Of a stretch of 9,795 nucleotides of DNA, positions 6,225-9,795 are shown one piece after another; the first letter of the stretch is position 1, and the number at the start of each line of letters is the position of its first letter. The translations under genes and the position numbers were made by a program. The notes beneath the pieces were generated by a model. That model worked only from the letters and a program-made list of their open reading frames with translations. It searched no databases and had not been told where the DNA came from. This DNA comes from Chlamydiota bacterium (lineage in GTDB: Bacteria > Chlamydiota > Chlamydiia > Chlamydiales > Criblamydiaceae), in contig JAJFMC010000042.1 in assembly GCA_021772365.1 (NCBI GenBank), forward strand, positions 1 to 9,795, given 5' to 3'.

Positions 6225-8381
6225 TTATCTAGCTGTTGCTTCTCGTCTATAAGAGAAAAAGCCCAAAAACTTATTTTTTGCTCTCTTGATTTTCCTAGCA
6301 ACATACCACATAGGCGTTCGCATTGTTTCATTAATTTCTTCATCGCTAGACATTTCAGCAACAACCTCTAGGTTCGGACCGAAACGCATTTTGCTATCTT
6401 TCGGGTGATTCGTGACAACCTCATCAATATATGTCATATTTTTTATCTTCTTACTAGGATAGATACCACAGAAAAATGGTGCTGTATGTGCCGTTGATGC
6501 CCTCTTACTCCAGAACTTAAGCTTCTTGAAAAAATTCGCGGCCATCATCTCAATTTTCTCATCGAGGTTTCTATTAAACCGATAACATGAAGCGTAAAGA
6601 TTTTCAGGCAAGTAAGATTCTTTGCTTCTATATCCTAAACGCACTTTTCCGGCACCCTGTACTGGGTCATTATCAGCATCGAAATAACGGAGTTTGAAAT
6701 TGATAGGTGTCTTATATACATTTTTAATAAATCGTTTTGCCACATCACTCTCAATAGATGGAGAGTTATAGGCAAACAACTTAATCGCAGCCACTTTCTC
6801 TTGTTCACCACTATTTCCAACGACGTGATCTGTAAACTTCTCAAGGGCCCTTTGGGCATCGGAAGCTCCAAGGCTATGCCCCAAAAACTCAACTCGGACC
6901 TTTTCACCAGATTGTTTGTAAAGACCATCGAAGTGTTTCATAACATTCTCAATGATTTCATTTTCCGACTTCCGAAAACTCCTACGTCCTGGACCCTCGA
7001 ATCCATACCAGAATTCTTTTTCTGTAAAACTGAGGTCCCGCAACATCGACTGCGAACAGTACGTTCCTCTGAAAGCCACCTGTAAATCGGGTCGCACACA
7101 TTCCTCAACAATAGCGGGCTTAAAGACAACACCATGGAGACCATTTTTCGAAACAATGGTATGTGCCTCTTTGAGAACCAAATTCCCTTTCGTATCGAAA
7201 AGTGGAATTAAAATGCCGTCAGGAAAGTTTGCTTTGTCATCATTAAATAAACTGTAAGTCATATAACGTGATAGATATTCGGTATAAGCAAATCGGCTAA
7301 TATCTACTGTCCCTTTTGGAGCTGTTTTCTCCGGATGGTAGTGATTCATCAGTCGAAAGTAATTCAACAGAATTTTGTCGTGGCGAAGCTGATTGAGATG
7401 TGGGCTTTTTTTGCCAACACGCAACTGCTTATGTACGATGGAGCAAAGATCGCCCATAAACTCACAGACCTCTTGCTGACTTAGATCATCGAACTTTTTT
7501 GGTGAGTCTTTGTGAAGCTTTGAAATGTGAAGCAATTCTTTGGAACGGTTGTTATAGATACTTTTTAAATCGCTAAGCGTCAGATTTGCAAGCATGCCAG
7601 TAACGACAATCTGTAACTCTTTTTCATTAATTGCTCGAGCATTATCAAGTCCATAACGTTTAAGTGCTTTCTCTGAAGCATCTTTTCCGTAAAGGTTATA
7701 CATCACATCACGAAGAGCTTTTGCTGTGAAGTAGTTATTCTCTTCGGAAGCCAGTGATTTGTGTTTGGCGCCTTTTAGATAACTGTCGAGGGCGTGGGTT
7801 ACTTTTTCCCTGTCTTTTTGAAATAACGAGCTTTCGATTTGATCGATTAGGTTCCCAACCTTGGGAGCCACATTCTTTTGCAAGTCGCCGATAATTTCTT
7901 CGACATCTTTTGCGTATTTCTCACGTTTCTTCTTATTGCCTTTGAACAGCTGAGGATTTCCTGATCTCACAGTTTCTTGGTATTTTTCTAAAGTTTTTGA
8001 CTGTAGAGTCTCTTCCATTGCATCATGTACCTTACCAAGGACATTGAGTTTTTTATAGAAGGCTGCATCAGGATCATTTGTTAACTCTAAGTGATCGCAA
8101 ATCGCCACCGTCTTTTTAGAAAGTTTCTTCAAAGACACGATTTCTTTTCCTGTAGACTGGAAAGTGAGTAATCGCCCAAACGCTTGAATGATTTTCATGG
8201 CAAAAGTAATGACGTGGTGAAAGCCTCTTAAAACGACGTTTTTTGAGTCTTTAAGAATGCGATCGGGTGCTTTGTATTTGGAGTATCCTCTCCATTTTAC
8301 ATGAATTCTTTCATTTTCCTTTAGGGAACTGAGTATGTCGAACTGCTGATGAACCGTTTTAAGATTTCCGATGGAAGTCAA
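6225..8381 (-). CDS. Large protein with C-terminal class-3-lipase-like domain
   Basis: A 718-residue protein. The C-terminal part looks like an alpha/beta-hydrolase of the lipase class 3 type, acting on ester bonds of lipids: VAFRGT (435-440), the nucleophile elbow LGHSLGA (500-506) with Ser503, FAYNSPSIESDVAKRF (536-551) in place of the usual F-SPRVG block, then NDPV with Asp572 and AHT with His632 as plausible triad members. Residues 1 to about 400 are lysine-rich and mainly helical, and I recognise no domain there. There is no signal peptide and no clear membrane span; 46-72 is an amphipathic stretch. The tail from 695 is strongly basic. The start is TTG at 8381, supported by GAGAGG seven bases upstream; the next in-frame Met is residue 62. 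In an intracellular bacterium this build (large helical N-part plus lipase) would fit a secreted effector, but nothing here proves secretion. It probably leads an operon with egtD. Confidence 0.8.
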   Translation of the reverse strand: MTSIGNLKTVHQQFDILSSLKENERIHVKWRGYSKYKAPDRILKDSKNVVLRGFHHVITFAMKIIQAFGRLLTFQSTGKEIVSLKKLSKKTVAICDHLELTNDPDAAFYKKLNVLGKVHDAMEETLQSKTLEKYQETVRSGNPQLFKGNKKKREKYAKDVEEIIGDLQKNVAPKVGNLIDQIESSLFQKDREKVTHALDSYLKGAKHKSLASEENNYFTAKALRDVMYNLYGKDASEKALKRYGLDNARAINEKELQIVVTGMLANLTLSDLKSIYNNRSKELLHISKLHKDSPKKFDDLSQQEVCEFMGDLCSIVHKQLRVGKKSPHLNQLRHDKILLNYFRLMNHYHPEKTAPKGTVDISRFAYTEYLSRYMTYSLFNDDKANFPDGILIPLFDTKGNLVLKEAHTIVSKNGLHGVVFKPAIVEECVRPDLQVAFRGTYCSQSMLRDLSFTEKEFWYGFEGPGRRSFRKSENEIIENVMKHFDGLYKQSGEKVRVEFLGHSLGASDAQRALEKFTDHVVGNSGEQEKVAAIKLFAYNSPSIESDVAKRFIKNVYKTPINFKLRYFDADNDPVQGAGKVRLGYRSKESYLPENLYASCYRFNRNLDEKIEMMAANFFKKLKFWSKRASTAHTAPFFCGIYPSKKIKNMTYIDEVVTNHPKDSKMRFGPNLEVVAEMSSDEEINETMRTPMWYVARKIKRAKNKFLGFFSYRREATAR

Positions 8382-8388
8382 GGGGTTA

Positions 8389-8394
8389 CCTCTC
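8389..8394 (-). promoter_or_regulatory. Shine-Dalgarno for the TTG start of the lipase-like gene
   Basis: GAGAGG on the minus strand stands seven bases before the TTG at 8381. No ATG lies near it in frame, so the TTG is the best start. A 7-bp inverted repeat (8392-8398 with 8408-8414) overlaps half of this site. The predicted transcript start near 8411 falls within its distal arm, so the hairpin may not form fully. Confidence 0.65.
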
Positions 8395-8417
8395 TTAATT
8401 TTAAGATTTAAGAGGGC

Positions 8418-8426
8418 ATTGTATCA
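8418..8426 (-). promoter_or_regulatory. Extended -10 promoter of the lipase-egtD unit
   Basis: On the minus strand TGATACAAT combines a TG extension with TACAAT (five of six consensus bases), about 37 bases before the TTG start. No convincing -35 hexamer stands at 17 bases, which is common for extended -10 promoters. The flanks are very A+T-rich. Confidence 0.5.
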
Positions 8427-8504
8427 AATACGAATATATTAATTCCACAATCTTAACAAACTCTTAATTAATTACTTGAATCTAGTAAACATTTCCGAAT
8501 TATT

Positions 8505-8526
8505 AAAAAAAACGATTCCTCGTTTT
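8505..8526 (-). terminator. Terminator-like hairpin in the spacer
   Basis: AAAACGA (8509-8515) pairs with TCGTTTT (8520-8526) around TTCC. Read on the minus strand the stem runs into a total of eight T (8512 to 8505). The stem is A+T-rich and weak. If real, it would end a minus-strand transcript arising between here and 9006, where I find no gene. Confidence 0.3.
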
Positions 8527-8690
8527 ACTCCAAAGCGCTACGCGCGACCTATTCGGTTTTGGTGAGTTATTTTCAGAAGAACCTTAATTATTTTAATTCA
8601 ATGATATTGGGTTACACCTGGGATGGTACAAACTAGTCAAATCACAAGCTTTTCACACTCTGTAAATCGTGTCATTTCACGCCCCAGTTT

Positions 8691-8708
8691 ATCACGAATA
8701 AACGTGAT
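8691..8708. repeat. Small perfect inverted repeat ATCACG-N6-CGTGAT
   Basis: ATCACG (8691-8696) and CGTGAT (8703-8708) flank AATAAA. There is no T run after it on either strand. It could be a protein-binding site or part of a structured RNA. A further TCACG occurs just upstream. Confidence 0.4.
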
Positions 8709-8733
8709 TATTAAATGCCATTCTATTTAGGAA

Positions 8734-8836
8734 TTTTTTCAGGATGAGCAAGATCGGGATGCCAGCGCAGGAAAAATTCTCAGATTGAAGTGATAGTAGT
8801 ATATATCCTATCTATCCTGTTCATCCTGTAAAAAAA
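8734..8836. repeat. Degenerate inverted-repeat element with CAGGATGA arms
   Basis: The left arm (8734-8754) reads TTTTTTCAGGATGAGCAAGAT. The right arm (8814-8836) read backwards is T-rich followed by CAGGATGAACAGGAT, matching 13 of 15 bases from CAGGATGA inward. T tracts flank the left arm and A tracts the right arm, so they also pair. The right arm itself is built of ATCCT units (ATCCTATCTATCCTGTTCATCCTG). An inner GAATTTTT (8731-8738) can alternatively pair with AAAAATTC (8772-8779). No transposase is present. Because the A tract follows the stem it is not a terminator on either strand. A small non-autonomous mobile or palindromic repeat is the best guess. Confidence 0.5.
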
Positions 8837-8948
8837 CGAACGAGACGTTGAGTCGAAAAGAAACCGTTCAGTACATTCTGTTAATTGTTTATTTTAAGTT
8901 GAGCAATAGATTGCAACCTTCCTAGAAAAAAAATTCCAGCCATTCCGC

Positions 8949-8977
8949 TTGATTAATTCCATTCAAAAAATTATAAC
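8949..8977 (+). promoter_or_regulatory. Promoter of the alcohol dehydrogenase gene
   Basis: TTGATT (8949-8954) and TATAAC (8972-8977) are exactly 17 bases apart. They match the housekeeping consensus at four and five of six positions, and the -10 ends 29 bases before the ATG at 9007. This is the best promoter match in the window. Confidence 0.6.
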
Positions 8978-8993
8978 AAATAATATCATCATT

Positions 8994-8999
8994 AGGGTG
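8994..8999 (+). promoter_or_regulatory. Shine-Dalgarno of the alcohol dehydrogenase gene
   Basis: AGGGTG lies seven bases before the ATG at 9007. It is an imperfect but well placed ribosome site and agrees with the conserved N-terminus of the protein. Confidence 0.6.
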
Positions 9000-9006
9000 T
9001 AATTTT

Positions 9007-9795
9007 ATGCGCGCAATGGTCCTCGAAAAACAACACACCTCTCTAGTACTGAGGGAGATTCCAAAGCCCAGGCCACAAAGAAGGCAGGTGCTTATCAAAG
9101 TCCATGCCTGTGGAGTTTGCCGAACCGATCTCCACGTTGTCGACGGCGACCTAAAAGAACCCAAACTTCCACTTATCATCGGTCACCAAATAGTGGGCAC
9201 TATCGAAGAGGTTGGAAAAGAAATTTCCACCCTCAGTGCCGGACAACGAGTCGGTGTGCCATGGCTAAACCACAGCTGTCAAAACTGCGGGTTTTGCGAT
9301 TCCGGAAGAGAGAATTTGTGCGGTAAGTCGACCTATACCGGTTACCAGGTGGATGGTGGTTACGCAGAGTATTGCGTCGCCAACGAACAATTCTGCCTAC
9401 CTATTCCCTCTGAATACCCCGATATTCAAGCAGCACCCTTGCTATGTGCGGGTCTAATAGGATATCGGTCATATAAGATGACGGGCGACGCCAAAAGAAT
9501 TGGATTTTATGGATTCGGAGCTTCCGCTCACATATTAATACAGCTGGCGCGCTTCGAAGGAAAAGAAGTGTATGCTTTTACTCGTCAAAGAGACGAGAAT
9601 GCGCAAGAATTGGCGAAACAGTTGGGAGCATCATGGGTCGGACACTCGGGTGAAACACCACCTGAAGAGTTTGAAGCAGCGATCATTTTTGCTCCTGTTG
9701 GGAGCTTGGTACCCGAAGCCCTAAGACACCTGCAAAAAGGTGGTCGCATTGTATGTGCCGGGATTCACATGAGCGATATTCCTTCCTTCCCCTAT
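9007..9795 (+). CDS. Zinc-dependent alcohol dehydrogenase, cut by window edge
   Basis: The first 263 residues of a medium-chain zinc alcohol dehydrogenase, which oxidises alcohols or reduces aldehydes with NAD(P); cytoplasmic. Visible parts: ACGVCRTDLH (34-43) with catalytic-zinc ligand Cys38; GHQIVG (59-64) with His60; Cys147 in LLCAGLIGYRS as third ligand; the structural zinc set Cys91, Cys94, Cys97, Cys105 in CQNCGFCDSGRENLC; and the nucleotide-binding turn GFYGFGASAH (166-175). The pattern from YTGYQVDGGYAEY to FAPVGSLVPEALRHL and AGIHMSDIP matches the subfamily containing mycobacterial AdhA (Rv1862), not classical horse-liver types. The usual Glu after the ligand His is Gln61 here. Roughly 75 C-terminal residues lie beyond the edge. 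It has its own promoter and ribosome site and is divergent from the lipase-egtD unit. The substrate is unknown; aldehyde detoxification is one option. Confidence 0.92.
   Translation, partial: MRAMVLEKQHTSLVLREIPKPRPQRRQVLIKVHACGVCRTDLHVVDGDLKEPKLPLIIGHQIVGTIEEVGKEISTLSAGQRVGVPWLNHSCQNCGFCDSGRENLCGKSTYTGYQVDGGYAEYCVANEQFCLPIPSEYPDIQAAPLLCAGLIGYRSYKMTGDAKRIGFYGFGASAHILIQLARFEGKEVYAFTRQRDENAQELAKQLGASWVGHSGETPPEEFEAAIIFAPVGSLVPEALRHLQKGGRIVCAGIHMSDIPSFPY

Larger units (their letters stand above)
8382..9006. other. 625-base spacer without a supported gene
   Basis: This A+T-rich spacer divides the leftward lipase-egtD unit from the rightward dehydrogenase. It has promoter candidates at both ends, three hairpin-forming segments and a degenerate inverted-repeat element. 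A 35-codon frame (8623-8730, plus) lacks a ribosome site and is not accepted. A short GC-rich patch, AAGCGCTACGCGCGACC (8533-8549), stands out from the surroundings. A small RNA is possible but not demonstrated. Confidence 0.6.

Noticed and set aside
6164..6364. N-terminal extension of egtD by 67 codons to an ATG at 6364
   Set aside because: It overlaps the upstream lipase-like gene by 140 bases and lacks family similarity, while the ATG at 6163 has a perfect ribosome site and gives the usual length.
8623..8730. 35-codon plus-strand frame in the spacer
   Set aside because: It has no well placed Shine-Dalgarno, includes the ATCACG hairpin, and the product has no recognisable features.
8734..8836. 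CRISPR array
   Set aside because: The repeated ATCCT units are short, irregular and inverted, with no regular spacers and no cas genes.

Overview
The window carries six substantial genes and reads as an ordinary bacterial chromosome segment of moderate GC. I see no tRNA, rRNA, CRISPR array or transposase gene. A Gram-negative member of the PVC group, perhaps an environmental chlamydia, fits best. The pointers are a secreted YXWXXGXW-repeat protein of a kind I associate with Planctomycetes and Chlamydiae, and a large lysine-rich protein ending in a class-3-lipase-like domain. This assignment is inference from gene content only; no marker gene is present.

Layout, left to right. Positions 1-354 hold a long imperfect hairpin (9-67), a doubtful 43-codon reading frame on the minus strand, and a clear intrinsic terminator (290-326, minus). 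The terminator ends the first large gene (355-2235, minus), a secreted protein with WxxGxW repeats, a core extraordinarily rich in tryptophan, and a proline-rich basic tail. A divergent control region (2236-2436) separates it from a plus-strand pair: a sugar/H+ symporter (2437-3789) and a gamma-glutamyltransferase-family Ntn hydrolase (3792-5195). The second gene's Shine-Dalgarno lies inside the end of the first. Facing this pair is a minus-strand unit of a class-3-lipase-like protein (6225-8381, TTG start) followed by egtD, histidine N-alpha-methyltransferase (5192-6163). The stop codons of the hydrolase and egtD interlock by four bases. A 625-base spacer (8382-9006) holds several hairpins, a degenerate inverted-repeat element and good promoter candidates for both flanking genes. 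A zinc alcohol dehydrogenase (from 9007, plus) runs off the right edge.

How they may work together: symporter and hydrolase are very probably one operon, and lipase plus egtD may be another. EgtD makes hercynine, the ergothioneine precursor. The facing gene belongs to the family that cleaves gamma-glutamyl bonds, another thiol-metabolism theme, but several of its expected glutamate-binding residues are changed. No egtB is in view. I do not see a clear new multi-gene system. The most unusual items are the Trp-rich secreted protein, the atypical Ntn hydrolase interlocked with egtD, the lipase-like protein with an unrecognised 400-residue N-terminal part, and the two inverted-repeat elements.
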